Assembly: GCF_001038425.2 (NCBI RefSeq) | Contig: NZ_LDPV02000034.1 | Coordinates: forward strand, 62,001-126,000 | Direction of reading: 5' to 3' | Origin: Ornithinibacillus contaminans | GTDB taxonomy: Bacteria; Bacillota; Bacilli; Bacillales; Amphibacillaceae | DNA length: 64,000 nucleotides | In this document: positions 18,110 to 27,021 of the stretch, piece by piece | Position numbering within the stretch: position 1 is the stretch's first letter | Layout: every line of letters starts with the position of its first letter | The notes under the pieces: model-generated | What the model was told of the DNA's origin: nothing | Seen by the model: the letters and a program-made list of their open reading frames with translations, nothing else | Databases searched by the model: none | Translations under genes and position numbers: made by a program

Positions 18110-18175
18110 TTAACACGCCAAAAACGCAGGGAAGATTAGCAGCGCCAATACCAGGCGTTTTTTGGCGTGTTAAAT
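18110..18175. terminator. Long bidirectional terminator hairpin
   Basis: Arms 18110-18127 and 18155-18173 (TTAACACGCCAAAAACGC and its complement with one extra T) form an 18-bp stem. It lies between convergent genes. Confidence 0.8.
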
Positions 18176-18210
18176 TGGTTGTATTTCTATGGTATCTGAA
18201 CTAAGTCCTA

Positions 18211-20457
18211 CTATTGGAAACTTAACTCAGGTAATTCAACTTCTCCGACCACTTTTTTACCAGCTAAGTCATAAACCTTCATCTTATCCAATGAAAACGT
18301 GTAGAGAGTATCATCCACTGAAACCATTCTTTTAACTTCGGAGGTCCATTCTGGATAGTCCTTCATTTCACCTTGATGTGTTATGGTATCCCGAAGTTCG
18401 ATTCCATCCTCAGCGGATATCTCGTATAATAATGCCCCTTCAAAGATATACTTGTATTCTTCATAGCTGATATCACCCTTATTCACTAACTTTGTTTCTG
18501 ATAAAACTGCTGGGAAACCAAATACGTTTTTAGTTGGATGTTTAAACAATGCTTTATGATTATACAATATCTCTGAATACGAACCTCCTTGACCAATGAC
18601 TTCACTATACTTCTCAACTGGATTAGTTGGATCACTAACATCAAATACGGATATTTTAAGTCCCTCTGTGCGAACTATTGGCTCTTCAATACCTTCTTCT
18701 TCAACCAACTTGGTATCCTGGCCAAAGCCAATGACATGGTTCTCATCTAATGGATGTAAGTAATTACTAAATCCCGGTATTTTTAGTTCTCCTAGTACCG
18801 TTGGGTTTTCTGGATCTTTTAAGTCAATGACAAATAATGGGTCAACCTGTTCAAATGTAACCATGTACGCCACATTTTCCATAAAACGCACACTAAAGAT
18901 TCGCTCTCCTTCCGCAAGTCCTTCAACTGAGCCGAGTGGTTTAAGATTTAAATCAAACGTGTATAGATTGTTCGTTGATGCTTGTTCCTCATCTTCCCAA
19001 TTATCTTTTGTTGTGGCGACGCGGAAGGTGTCACTTCGTTCATCTATCGCAAATTGATTGATAAGCGTTCCGTTTACAACTGTTGACGCATTATAGGTTA
19101 ACGATCCATTATCTATTTTAAACTGTGTTATCTCGGTATCAACGTTTTGTGGTTGCCAGATCATGATATCTGCTTCTCCGCTAGACCTTGACTCAGATCC
19201 ATCGAGTTCCTTGTACTTGTTCACCGCTACATATAAGTTATTTTTAGACATGTAAATTTGATCAGATGCGCCGAGATATGTTTCGATGTTTGCTTCTTTT
19301 TCCATGTCTGCTAGATCAATAGAAGTCAGTATGAGGAATTGCTCTTCATTGCTTTCCGGAAAGAAGTACATATCCTCGAAATCAACTGGCTTACTAGCAT
19401 CACTTACTGCCGTATCCTTGATGTATGGTCTGACTTCTGCATCCTCCTGTTCTAAAATTCGAAATGGTGGATGTTCATTTGCAATTAGGTATAGGTAGCC
19501 ATCTAAAATTCTTGCCGTACTATAATAGCCCTCATGACTGACTTCTCGAATTTGCTTCGGTTCTCTCGGATTTGCTACATCATAAATATATATTGTTGTT
19601 TGGCTAGAATACATCGGTTCATAAATTCGGTTTTCTAAATCGGTTGTTTCGCCATTATTCTTTTTAGGTTCTTTTATTTCGCGAATTGGCTCTTGTTTTG
19701 TTCCAATCGTAATTAATAAATTATCCTGTAAAAATATTTCGCTTGGATAATAATCTGTTAGCTTAATTTGACTCAATACTTCACTGTTTTCTTTCATGGC
19801 AGACGTAATGACGATATCCCCATCACGGACAAAATAGATTGCATCACCATCTGATTTGATGATATCTGCCTCATCGATACCTGCTACTTGAACATTAGTG
19901 GTTGATGAATCATTGTTTGAAAAAATCTCATTTGATGTTGCCGTATCTTCTGCGCCAGCATCTGATGATTCTGCTACTTCTGTCCGAATGGCAACTTCAT
20001 CTCCAGCAGTTTCCATTCGCTCTTTTAGCAATGTTACCAGTTGGTCTTGGTCTTCGATATTTTGTAGCTTTGCCACCGCGGTAAAATTGTGTGAAAGCTC
20101 TCGTGATAGGTTTTTTCCAGAAGCAGTTTCGACGGTATTAGAGATGGTTATTGTATAGGCTTCATTGATGGTATAGCCTTCTTCAGGAGCTTTCAATGTT
20201 AATACTGTGAATGTACTGTTCCATTCCAATACAGCTGAAACAGGTTCACCCCGAGTGTTCTCTACAACAACATTTTCTGCTGTGAATGTGTCGGGATTCA
20301 TCGGTTCTGAAAAGTGCACTGTCCAGTCTTTGAATGTAGGGACATAACTTGATGCTGCAGGAATTTCTGCCGTGATACGATTGGTAAACATGAAAAAGAC
20401 GACTAACCCAATTCCAAGGATGCCAACCAAACTAATTAACCCAATCCTTTTTTTCAT
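18211..20457 (-). CDS. Secreted/membrane-anchored beta-propeller protein with N-terminal Ig-like domain
   Basis: 748 residues from the ATG at 20457, with GGGGTG six bases upstream. An uncleaved-type N-terminal membrane segment (about 7-27) precedes a SbsA-type Ig-like domain (FSEPMNPDTFTAENVVV, then TLKAPEEGYTINEAYTITI). Next is a long beta-propeller domain starting NVQVAGIDEADIIKSDGDAI, which is the signature of the secreted beta-propeller family PF09826. Acidic and Ser-rich linkers separate the two. Function is unknown, but such proteins sit on the outer face of the membrane in Bacilli and archaea. It stands alone between two large terminators. Confidence 0.8.
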   Translation of the reverse strand: MKKRIGLISLVGILGIGLVVFFMFTNRITAEIPAASSYVPTFKDWTVHFSEPMNPDTFTAENVVVENTRGEPVSAVLEWNSTFTVLTLKAPEEGYTINEAYTITISNTVETASGKNLSRELSHNFTAVAKLQNIEDQDQLVTLLKERMETAGDEVAIRTEVAESSDAGAEDTATSNEIFSNNDSSTTNVQVAGIDEADIIKSDGDAIYFVRDGDIVITSAMKENSEVLSQIKLTDYYPSEIFLQDNLLITIGTKQEPIREIKEPKKNNGETTDLENRIYEPMYSSQTTIYIYDVANPREPKQIREVSHEGYYSTARILDGYLYLIANEHPPFRILEQEDAEVRPYIKDTAVSDASKPVDFEDMYFFPESNEEQFLILTSIDLADMEKEANIETYLGASDQIYMSKNNLYVAVNKYKELDGSESRSSGEADIMIWQPQNVDTEITQFKIDNGSLTYNASTVVNGTLINQFAIDERSDTFRVATTKDNWEDEEQASTNNLYTFDLNLKPLGSVEGLAEGERIFSVRFMENVAYMVTFEQVDPLFVIDLKDPENPTVLGELKIPGFSNYLHPLDENHVIGFGQDTKLVEEEGIEEPIVRTEGLKISVFDVSDPTNPVEKYSEVIGQGGSYSEILYNHKALFKHPTKNVFGFPAVLSETKLVNKGDISYEEYKYIFEGALLYEISAEDGIELRDTITHQGEMKDYPEWTSEVKRMVSVDDTLYTFSLDKMKVYDLAGKKVVGEVELPELSFQ

Positions 20458-20703
20458 TTTTTTCACCCCGTTTACGTTAGGAAAAATATACCTTTGGCAA
20501 TAAGACGCACAGAATTAATAATATGTTTCAATTTTAAGTGGAAAGGGAGTTTGGTTAATTAAAAATTGAAAAATTACCATTCTTTATGGAAGTGACCTAT
20601 GATAAACTTAGAAAATGGAATAATTAAAATCTTTTGCAACTAAACTTCTAAAGCAGATGTATTAGGAACGAAAGATAAATGTGGAAGCAAGGGATGGTTA
20701 TAG

Positions 20704-21144
20704 ATGAATAAAGTACAACAATTTTGGAATGAGTTTTGCGATGCAACTAATTTAGAGGGGAAAGAATATAAAGATGCTTTTCAATTTGGAGTTTCTGCAG
20801 ATTGGTTGGCCGATTTAGTAGTTGAAGGGAAGAAGACAGCGACATCCTCTGGGTTTGTGTTTTATGAAATTGAAAATGAGGCATTACCACAACCAGAGGA
20901 GTATAGTATTGTGTTGAATGGCAAGGACGAGCCTGTAGCAGTCATTCAAATCCAATCTGTTGAGGTCCTTCCAATGAATGAAGTGACCGAGGAATTCGCA
21001 TTAGCAGAAGGTGAAGGAGATTATAACTATTGGTGGGAAGCCCATGAAGAATTCTTTACTAAATCATTAAAAGAGTATGATCTAGAATTCTCACCAGATA
21101 TGTTGGTTGTTTGTGAACGGTTTAGAAAGGTATATCCGAGGTAG
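20704..21144 (+). CDS. ASCH domain protein
   Basis: 146 residues. The pattern FWNEFCDATNLEGKEYKDAFQFG, KKTATSS, PVAVIQIQSVEVLPMNEV and EGDYNYWWEAHEEFF is the ASCH fold (RNA-binding-like beta barrel, related to PUA). Members of this subgroup have been linked to RNA or nucleoside metabolism. It has a weak ribosome binding site (AAGGGATGG) and no operon partner. Confidence 0.85.
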   Translation: MNKVQQFWNEFCDATNLEGKEYKDAFQFGVSADWLADLVVEGKKTATSSGFVFYEIENEALPQPEEYSIVLNGKDEPVAVIQIQSVEVLPMNEVTEEFALAEGEGDYNYWWEAHEEFFTKSLKEYDLEFSPDMLVVCERFRKVYPR

Positions 21145-21471
21145 TTAAAGCTTATATAGAAATAAGGTAGATATTCAATACAGACTATAGTAACAAATGA
21201 CTGTTTGTAAATCATAGAGCTTGAAAAGGTGAACGGAAAAGCAGGGATAAGATGACAATAGATATCCAACCTTCAGAAGAACAGGTTGACAAGCTAATTG
21301 TTCTCAAACAGGAATTTTTTCAGTTATGAGTATTGGAATATATCGAATAAAAAACACATCTGAATAGAAAACAAAAACGCTTGGATTTGAACTGCACCTC
21401 CAATTATTAGATGGTGTCTAACAATTGGGGTGCAGTTCAAATATATCCAAGCGTTTTTACGTGTACCGTTA
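21145..21471. other. Intergenic stretch with a short orphan ORF and a large terminator
   Basis: A 25-codon ORF at 21252-21329 (MTIDIQPSEEQVDKL, ending FFQL) looks like the N-terminus of a lost gene, possibly an acetyltransferase-like protein, but it is too short to assign. The rest is the hairpin at 21373-21457. Confidence 0.3.
21373..21457. terminator. Very long bidirectional hairpin
   Basis: AAAAACGCTTGGAT (21373-21386) pairs with ATCCAAGCGTTTTT (21444-21457). TTGAACTGCACC pairs with GGTGCAGTTCAA further in, and CCAATT with AATTGG at the tip. The total stem is about 30 bp with a small internal loop. It ends both the ASCH gene and degV. Confidence 0.85.
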
Positions 21472-22329
21472 TTAAAAAGCTTTATTCAAGAAAAATAATG
21501 CCAATGTTCCTGGTCCTGAGTGTGCGCCAATGGCCGACCCGACCATTTCAATAACAACTTCTTTCACACCGAACTTTTCTTTAATCATTTCCGCTAATTT
21601 CTCTGCGCGTTCGAGATCATCACCATGGCTAATACCAATGGTTTGATTTTCGAAGTTTCCGCCACGTTCTTCCATAATTTCAAGCATACGACCTAATAGT
21701 TTTTTCGTCCCACGCATTTTTTCAAGAGGGATTAGTTTCCCATCTTCAACATGAAGAATCGGCTTAATATTAAGTAGTGTACCGACGAAAGCAGCAGCTT
21801 TACTAACACGTCCACCGCGTTGTAAGTATTCTAAATCGTCTACGGTGAAGATATGCTCCATGTTTAGTGCGCGTTTCTCGGCATCAGCAATAATTTCTTC
21901 AGCGCTTTTTCCTTCTTTCGCTAGTCTACCAGCCTGTAGAACTACAAGTCCGTAACCAATAGACGCACATTTGGTGTCAATGACATGGATGTCAGCGTCA
22001 GGGTATTCTTCCTTCACTTCTTGCTCCATCATTTTGGCTGTTTGATATGTACCGGAAAGCTCTGAAGAAAACGCCAAATATAGTAATGTTTGTTTAGACT
22101 CTGCATAGGAGGTAAAAATAGATTTAAATGTTTGTGGTGAAACCTGGGATGTTTTTGGTGCTTTTCCTTGTCTCATTGCATCGAATACGTTCTTTGGTGT
22201 GATGGTTTTGCCATCGACATAATCCTTGTCATCCAAATGAACCGTCAAGGATACCATTTCCATGTCATATTCAGTGAAGTAATCTTGTGTTAAGTCACTT
22301 GCTGAATCTGCCATAATTTTAATACTCAT
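21472..22329 (-). CDS. DegV family fatty-acid-binding protein (YitS-like)
   Basis: 285 residues, full length. DegV/FakB-type proteins bind fatty acids and can present them to a FakA kinase. The fold is shown by IMADSASDLTQDYF, SQVSPQTFKSIFTSYAE, LYLAFSSELSGTYQTA, TVDDLEYLQRGGRVSKAAAF and the C-terminal GSAIGAHSGPGTLALFF, which carries lipid-contact residues. In B. subtilis yitS lies beside yitT, as here, divergently arranged. Confidence 0.88.
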   Translation of the reverse strand: MSIKIMADSASDLTQDYFTEYDMEMVSLTVHLDDKDYVDGKTITPKNVFDAMRQGKAPKTSQVSPQTFKSIFTSYAESKQTLLYLAFSSELSGTYQTAKMMEQEVKEEYPDADIHVIDTKCASIGYGLVVLQAGRLAKEGKSAEEIIADAEKRALNMEHIFTVDDLEYLQRGGRVSKAAAFVGTLLNIKPILHVEDGKLIPLEKMRGTKKLLGRMLEIMEERGGNFENQTIGISHGDDLERAEKLAEMIKEKFGVKEVVIEMVGSAIGAHSGPGTLALFFLNKAF

Positions 22330-22426
22330 CTCGAATCACCTATTCCTATTAAAAATATTATATTAAGTTTAGTTTATAGTTATAATGGGATATAGTCAAA
22401 ATAATTGATAGTTGAAGGAGAATGTT

Positions 22427-23269
22427 ATGTTTTTAGTCGAGGCAAAGCGTATTGCAGTTGTAATCATCGGATCTCTTTTAAATGCAATTGCGTTAAATTT
22501 CTTTTTGATTAGTGCCAACGTATATGCTAGTGGATTCACTGGTGCTGCACAATTAATATCAAGTGTATTTAATGATTTTATAGGAATTGGTATATCTACA
22601 GGTATTTTGCTATTACTATTAAACATTCCTGTATTTATTTTAGGTTGGTTTAAGGTAGGGAAAGGGTTTACCATCTATAGTATTGTTTCCGTATTATTCT
22701 CATCCTTATTTTTAGAAATCTTGCCAGTTGTACAATTATCAGAGGATATTATCTTGAATGCAGTGTTTGGTGGGCTTGTCACTGGTATTGGAGTAGGGTT
22801 CACCTTGAAAATCGGTGCCTCTACTGGGGGGATGGATATTGTAGCTATGGTATTGTCCCGTCTCAATGATAAACCTATTGGAATCTATTTCTTGTCCTTA
22901 AATGCTGTTATTATTGCATTTGCTGGAATTCTTTATGAGCCTGAAAATGCATTATACACATTAGTGACACTCTATGTAACAACACGAGTAATTGATACCA
23001 TTCATACCCGCCATGAGAAGCTTACTGCGATGATTGTGACTCGAAAAGCTAAGGAATTACAACAAGCGATTCATGGAAAAATGGTACGGGGAATAACTAT
23101 CTTGCCTGCGGTTGGTGCATATACGAATGAAGATAAGCACATGCTGTATCTCGTTATCACACGCTACGAATTATATGATTTGGAAAAAATCATTAAAGAA
23201 ATCGATCCAAATGCCTTTGCAAATATCGTAGAGACAGCTGGTATATACGGTTTCTTTCGAAAAGAGTAA
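22427..23269 (+). CDS. yitT: YitT family membrane protein with C-terminal DUF2179
   Basis: 280 residues from the ATG at 22427 (AAGGAG six bases upstream). Five to six membrane segments contain the YitT pattern FFLISANVYASGFTGAAQL, IPVFILGW and FTLKIGASTGGMDIVAM. They are followed by the soluble DUF2179 domain (TAMIVTRKAKELQQAIHG, RGITILPAVGAYTNEDKHML). The transport or sensing role is unknown. A perfect hairpin terminator follows. Confidence 0.88.
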   Translation: MFLVEAKRIAVVIIGSLLNAIALNFFLISANVYASGFTGAAQLISSVFNDFIGIGISTGILLLLLNIPVFILGWFKVGKGFTIYSIVSVLFSSLFLEILPVVQLSEDIILNAVFGGLVTGIGVGFTLKIGASTGGMDIVAMVLSRLNDKPIGIYFLSLNAVIIAFAGILYEPENALYTLVTLYVTTRVIDTIHTRHEKLTAMIVTRKAKELQQAIHGKMVRGITILPAVGAYTNEDKHMLYLVITRYELYDLEKIIKEIDPNAFANIVETAGIYGFFRKE

Positions 23270-23281
23270 TACAACTTATAC

Positions 23282-23321
23282 AAAAAAATGCCGAGGGCTT
23301 CCACCCTTGGCATTTTTTTGT
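23282..23321. terminator. Terminator after yitT
   Basis: ATGCCGAGGG and CCCTTGGCAT (one wobble) form a 10-bp stem flanked by A and T tracts, so it can act in both directions for yitT and the Nfu_N gene. Confidence 0.88.
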
Positions 23322-23364
23322 ATAGTGACCAACGATAATGTGGTCGTTAAAAAGAGACTATGTA

Positions 23365-23628
23365 TCAGTAGCCGTGCTTTTCGAAAACGTCAGTTACTTT
23401 TGGTGTAATGTCTTCCCATTGGGCATCAAAGCTTTTATTAACAGTAATAAAGTTTTGATAGCCGAACACATTATCGACGCCATCAAGTTGAAGTAAATCA
23501 TTCATAATTTCATAATCACTCGTGTCACCAGGCATTACAGAAACACTTTTCGTTCCTTCAAAAATTAGCTTGTCTGTTGTAAATTTTATCGCATTAGGAT
23601 TTGGTGTTGCTTCAGCTCTAATTCCCAT
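23365..23628 (-). CDS. NifU/Nfu N-terminal domain (Nfu_N) protein
   Basis: 87 residues. The start MGIRAEATPNPNAIKFTTD and LLQLDGVDNVFGYQNFITVNK are the Nfu_N (PF08712) signature, here as a stand-alone domain with no CxxC iron-sulfur scaffold domain. In mitochondria and bacteria this domain is found next to a scaffold. A partner role in Fe-S carrier handling is inference. AGGAGG lies at a good distance. Confidence 0.85.
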   Translation of the reverse strand: MGIRAEATPNPNAIKFTTDKLIFEGTKSVSVMPGDTSDYEIMNDLLQLDGVDNVFGYQNFITVNKSFDAQWEDITPKVTDVFEKHGY

Positions 23629-23701
23629 TCCGATTACCTCCCTAATAAACTTCCTTAACTCTATATTAGCAGAAAAGCCGGTAAGAAAAAAGCAAAAATA
23701 G

Positions 23702-23742
23702 TGGAGGGTGCTTCACCCGTAAATGGATGGAACACCCTCCTT
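23702..23742 (-). terminator. Terminator after the DUF3813 gene
   Basis: GGAGGGTG and CACCCTCC form an 8-bp stem around a 20-base loop; a T-rich stretch follows on the minus strand. Confidence 0.65.
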
Positions 23743-23861
23743 GTGCTTACATTTTGTAATCCCATTTAATCCAGAGGAATGAACTGGCAATTACAGTAAG
23801 CTTGTTACAAATAGTGTCAGAAGTGGGGGAAATAAACTAACGAACACTATTTATGCGGAGG

Positions 23862-24050
23862 TTAGCTAAGTTTATGCTGCTCCAGCTGCTGCTGCAATTG
23901 TTGTAACTGCTGCTTTTCTTCTGGAGTTGCATCTGTGATAGCGGCTTGGATAGCGTTGTGTGCGGCTTGTTTATCTTGTTCAGATGCCCCGTTCATGTTC
24001 GTTAGACGAGACACAGCATCCATTGCTTGCTGAAAAAGATTGTTTTGCAT
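23862..24050 (-). CDS. DUF3813 family small protein
   Basis: 62 residues, all helical, Gln-rich at the end (EEKQQLQQLQQQLEQHKLS). The start MQNNLFQQAMDAVSRL is the DUF3813 pattern. In B. subtilis I recall a similar small gene (yizC) between yitT and yitU, so location supports orthology. Its ATG directly abuts the stop of the 49-residue gene upstream and shares its ribosome binding site region (AGGAGGG). Confidence 0.7.
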   Translation of the reverse strand: MQNNLFQQAMDAVSRLTNMNGASEQDKQAAHNAIQAAITDATPEEKQQLQQLQQQLEQHKLS

Positions 24051-24200
24051 TTAAAACCCTCCTACCGTATGATTATCTGCTTCATCCTGTTTTCGTTCAG
24101 CATCGGTAAAACTAGAACGATAAGGAAATTTCTCATCATGCTTTTTAATAGCATCCGCGCTTTGTTGGCTAAATCTCTTTGATTTACTCCCTTTGGCCAA
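24051..24200 (-). CDS. Small conserved-looking protein, 49 residues (TTG start)
   Basis: It starts with TTG at 24200, with GGGAGG eight bases upstream. It reads MAKGSKSKRFSQQSADAIKK, continues KFPYRSSFTDAERKQDEADN and ends HTVGGF. The stop TAA touches the ATG of the DUF3813 gene (TAAATG), which indicates coupling. Highly charged, no membrane segment; no function known. A longer ORF in another frame over the same DNA has no ribosome binding site and is rejected. Confidence 0.65.
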   Translation of the reverse strand: MAKGSKSKRFSQQSADAIKKHDEKFPYRSSFTDAERKQDEADNHTVGGF

Positions 24201-24214
24201 GACGATTCCTCCCA

Positions 24215-24244
24215 ACAAAAAAGTGAACGTTTTGATACGTTCAC
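24215..24244 (-). terminator. Terminator after the YitU-like HAD gene
   Basis: GTGAACGT and ACGTTCAC form an 8-bp stem followed by TTTTTT on the minus strand. Confidence 0.8.
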
Positions 24245-24293
24245 CTTTAGTATGGAAATAGTTGCTTTATTTTATTGTAGGAAAATTACGGTA

Positions 24294-25130
24294 TCACGAT
24301 TTAAGGTTTGTTGTCTTTAGTTGTAAGTATTCCTCTAAGAAGACACCAATACCATCTAACTCATTTGTTGCAGTAATATGGTTGGCTAATGATTTTAAAG
24401 GATCAATTGCATTTCCCATAGCAACCCCAACTCCAGCATAGTCAATCATTTCAAAGTCATTATCCTCATCGCCAAAGGCAATAATTCTATCTTGTGGAAT
24501 TTGGTAATAATGGGCAATCTTCTGTAGTCCCACCGCTTTATTAATTCCTTTTTTCACAATTTCAATGATATTCCACGGAGCACCCCATTTTCGATGCTCA
24601 ATAACCTCAGCATGAAAATCATCGAGATGATTACGTAATGTATCAATGTGATCTTCTTTTGGATGAATTAATAAGGATGTTGGATCTTCCGTAAGCTTAC
24701 TTTTTAAACTGCCAATTGTAAACGGGGCATCATGTTCAGTTTGATGAAAAATATCAATTATTTTTTGGTCGAATTTATCGAGGTAAACATTATCCTTCAC
24801 CTCAGCCAAAACATTGTATACATCAACGTTATAGCAAGTTTCAATAATTGCTAATGCTGTTCTTTTTGGCATTGGATTATGCAATACGTCCCATTTCTTG
24901 TCCGTTGGATGGTGAATTAAGGCTCCGTTAAAGTTTACCATTGGTGTCACCAACCCTAATTCCTTATAGTATTGAATACTAGCCCGATGTGGTCTCCCAG
25001 TTGCAATGACAACGATATGACCGGCTTCCATCGCTGTAGCAATTACTTGCTTATTCTTTTCACTAATTACTTTGTCATCGGAAAGTAGTGTTCCATCAAG
25101 ATCTAATGCAATTAAATGTTGTTTTGTCAT
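24294..25130 (-). CDS. yitU: Cof-type HAD phosphatase (YitU-like)
   Basis: 278 residues from the ATG at 25130, with GAGGTG a short distance upstream. Motif I is IALDLDGTLLSDD (about 7-19), motif II is VIATGRPHRASI, the C2B cap follows, and motif IV is RIIAFGDEDNDFEMID. Cof-type phosphatases act on sugar phosphates, FMN or pyridoxal phosphate. Position next to the yitV- and yitW-like genes matches the B. subtilis yit block. Confidence 0.85.
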   Translation of the reverse strand: MTKQHLIALDLDGTLLSDDKVISEKNKQVIATAMEAGHIVVIATGRPHRASIQYYKELGLVTPMVNFNGALIHHPTDKKWDVLHNPMPKRTALAIIETCYNVDVYNVLAEVKDNVYLDKFDQKIIDIFHQTEHDAPFTIGSLKSKLTEDPTSLLIHPKEDHIDTLRNHLDDFHAEVIEHRKWGAPWNIIEIVKKGINKAVGLQKIAHYYQIPQDRIIAFGDEDNDFEMIDYAGVGVAMGNAIDPLKSLANHITATNELDGIGVFLEEYLQLKTTNLKS

Positions 25131-25221
25131 AATTTCACCTCGCATGAGACTAGTTTATTCGTGTTTCATTTAGATGTAAAGGGTTTAGGCAAAAACTTCT
25201 GAAAAATAACGGTTAAATTAG

Positions 25222-25250
25222 TTTCACTATTTTCCAAAAAATACTATTAT
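25222..25250 (+). promoter_or_regulatory. SigA-type promoter for the yitV-yitW pair
   Basis: TTTCAC at 25222-25227 and TATTAT at 25245-25250 are separated by exactly 17 bases. Confidence 0.5.
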
Positions 25251-25291
25251 GGTAGAGAGAAGAAAGTTTTCAGATGGAGGGGGCTGTTTAC

Positions 25292-26059
25292 ATGATAGGC
25301 ATAACCAAACAAGAGATAGGTGGCGTGCCGAGTTTAGTCGTTGTTGATTCACAAAAGGAATCGGATGCTTTACCACTTATTACATATTTTCACGGATTTA
25401 CAAGTGCAAAGGAACATAACCTACCGTTAGCATTTTTACTGGCGGAAAAAGGGTATCGTGTCGTTCTGCCAGATAGTCAGCATCATGGAGAGCGGGGAGA
25501 ACATGAAGTTTCACCTGTAAAAAGACAATTAGCTTTCTTCCATATTGTAATGCAAAATATTAAAGAACTCGAACTCATAAAGAACCACTTCCAGGAAGCG
25601 GGGCTTATTTTAGACGGGAGAATCGGGTTAGCGGGAACAAGTATGGGTGGTATCACCACAGCAGCTGCCCTAACCCAATACCCATGGATTAAGACAGCGG
25701 CAGTATTAATGGGATCGCCAAAGCTCACTAGTTTTGCTAAATTTCTCATCGCTAGCTACCGGGAGAAATTAGGTGACTTGCCAATCACAGAGGAAGAAAT
25801 TGAACAATTATATGACACGTTAACACGATATGATTTATCCATGCAGGTAGAAAGATTAAACGACAGACCATTATTGTTCTGGCATGGCGATCAAGATCCC
25901 ACAGTGCCATTTGATGATTCGTACAGCTTTTATCAACAGGCGAAAATGATTTATAACAACGTGGCAAACATTCATTTTTTACGTGAAAAAAATCGTGGTC
26001 ATAAAGTAAGTCGATATGCCATTGTAGAAACAGCTAAATGGTTTACGTCTCATCTTTAA
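25292..26059 (+). CDS. yitV: YitV-like alpha/beta-hydrolase esterase
   Basis: 255 residues from the ATG at 25292, with GGAGGGGG upstream. The oxyanion region is TYFHGFTSAKEHN, the nucleophile elbow is GLAGTSMGGITTAAAL (Ser about 121), the acid is in WHGDQDPTVPFDD, and the catalytic His is in NRGHKVSR. The family is annotated as esterase. It is followed 68 bases later by the YitW-like gene. Confidence 0.87.
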   Translation: MIGITKQEIGGVPSLVVVDSQKESDALPLITYFHGFTSAKEHNLPLAFLLAEKGYRVVLPDSQHHGERGEHEVSPVKRQLAFFHIVMQNIKELELIKNHFQEAGLILDGRIGLAGTSMGGITTAAALTQYPWIKTAAVLMGSPKLTSFAKFLIASYREKLGDLPITEEEIEQLYDTLTRYDLSMQVERLNDRPLLFWHGDQDPTVPFDDSYSFYQQAKMIYNNVANIHFLREKNRGHKVSRYAIVETAKWFTSHL

Positions 26060-26127
26060 GTAAAATCTTTTAAAAAACAAAGTAAGTATGGTTAAATGAA
26101 GTTATGAATAGAGAAGGAGGGGATACC

Positions 26128-26439
26128 ATGGATGAAGCATTAAAAGAAAATCTCATGGGAGCTCTTGAGAATGTTATCGATCCAGAGCTAGGAATTGACA
26201 TCGTTAACCTTGGCTTAGTATATGATGTGGAATTAGATGATGATGGTGTGGCGATTGTTACCATGACATTGACAGCAATGGGATGTCCATTATCAGCCCA
26301 CATTGAAGCAGATGTGCAGCGTGCACTTTATGATTTACCAGAAGTAAAGGAAACAAGAGTAAATATCGTTTGGGATCCACCATGGGGCAAAGAAAGAATG
26401 TCACGTTACGCGAAAATCGCGTTAGGAATTCCAGATTAA
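26128..26439 (+). CDS. yitW: YitW-like MIP18/SufT family Fe-S assembly protein
   Basis: 103 residues from the ATG at 26128 (AAGGAGGGG upstream). The core VIDPELGIDIVNLGLVYDVE, TLTAMGCPLSAHIEAD and VNIVWDPPWGKERMS is the MIP18/DUF59 family, including the reactive Cys in MGCPL. These proteins help mature iron-sulfur proteins. A strong terminator follows. Confidence 0.92.
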   Translation: MDEALKENLMGALENVIDPELGIDIVNLGLVYDVELDDDGVAIVTMTLTAMGCPLSAHIEADVQRALYDLPEVKETRVNIVWDPPWGKERMSRYAKIALGIPD

Positions 26440-26447
26440 TACAAAAG

Positions 26448-26491
26448 AAAGCTGATTCGTCCACGTATAATGGTGCGAATCAGCTTTTTTT
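26448..26491 (+). terminator. Terminator after yitW
   Basis: AAAGCTGATTCG and CGAATCAGCTTT form a perfect 12-bp stem, followed by TTTT. Confidence 0.9.
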
Positions 26492-26617
26492 GATGGTTAA
26501 TTAGATAATCAGAAATCCAAAGCCATAAATACGCAACTCTCTCTATGCAAGAACTGGGTTATTCTGTCACCACCACTTACATACATGAATAGGCTAACAT
26601 GTGAGGAGGTCGATACG

Positions 26618-26956
26618 ATGGCTCAAAACAAAAAACATATGTATGATTTATGCAAAAGTCATGTGCATGCCTATGTGCTTGCACAGTTAGAAGATGGCAC
26701 GAGCTTTGACGGTATTATTACTGGAGTGGATGATGAGTATGTCTATTTTGCCGTGCCGATAGAAGGAGAGTCCTATCAACAGCCAATGCCGTATACACCA
26801 GATCAACGTCAATTTGGCTATGGTGGTTGGTATGGGGGGTATCCAGGAGGATATGGCTATCCAGGCTACGGATATTATGGTCCAGGAAATAGATTCAGAC
26901 GCCTAGTGTTACCATTAGCAGCATTAACAGCGCTTAGTATTTTGCCATGGTACTAG
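26618..26956 (+). CDS. Gly/Tyr-rich protein with LSm-like N-terminus
   Basis: 112 residues from the ATG at 26618 (GAGGAGG upstream). Residues 10-55 (HMYDLCKSHVHAYVLAQLED, DGIITGVDDEYVYFAVPIEG) resemble a small beta-barrel of the LSm/Sm type. Then a Gly/Tyr/Pro repeat tract (residues 70-92, for example YGGWYGGYPGGYGYPG), a basic RFRRL turn and a hydrophobic tail (VLPLAALTALSILPWY). Such Gly-Tyr proteins in Bacilli are often spore-coat related, which is inference here. Confidence 0.6.
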   Translation: MAQNKKHMYDLCKSHVHAYVLAQLEDGTSFDGIITGVDDEYVYFAVPIEGESYQQPMPYTPDQRQFGYGGWYGGYPGGYGYPGYGYYGPGNRFRRLVLPLAALTALSILPWY

Positions 26957-26973
26957 TCTTGCTTCGCTAAAAG

Positions 26974-27012
26974 TAAAACCCTTGCCACATTACATATCGG
27001 CAAGGGTTTTCG
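26974..27012. terminator. Bidirectional terminator
   Basis: AAAACCCTTGCC and GGCAAGGGTTTT form a perfect 12-bp stem between two convergent genes. Confidence 0.88.
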
Positions 27013-27021
27013 TTTCACCTA

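Noticed and set aside
21252-21329. A 25-codon ORF after the ASCH gene
   Set aside because: Too short to assign; no family pattern beyond a GNAT-like start. Recorded only as a possible remnant.
24062-24244. 60-residue minus-strand ORF
   Set aside because: It overlaps the 49-residue gene in another frame, lacks a ribosome binding site and has no family-like sequence.
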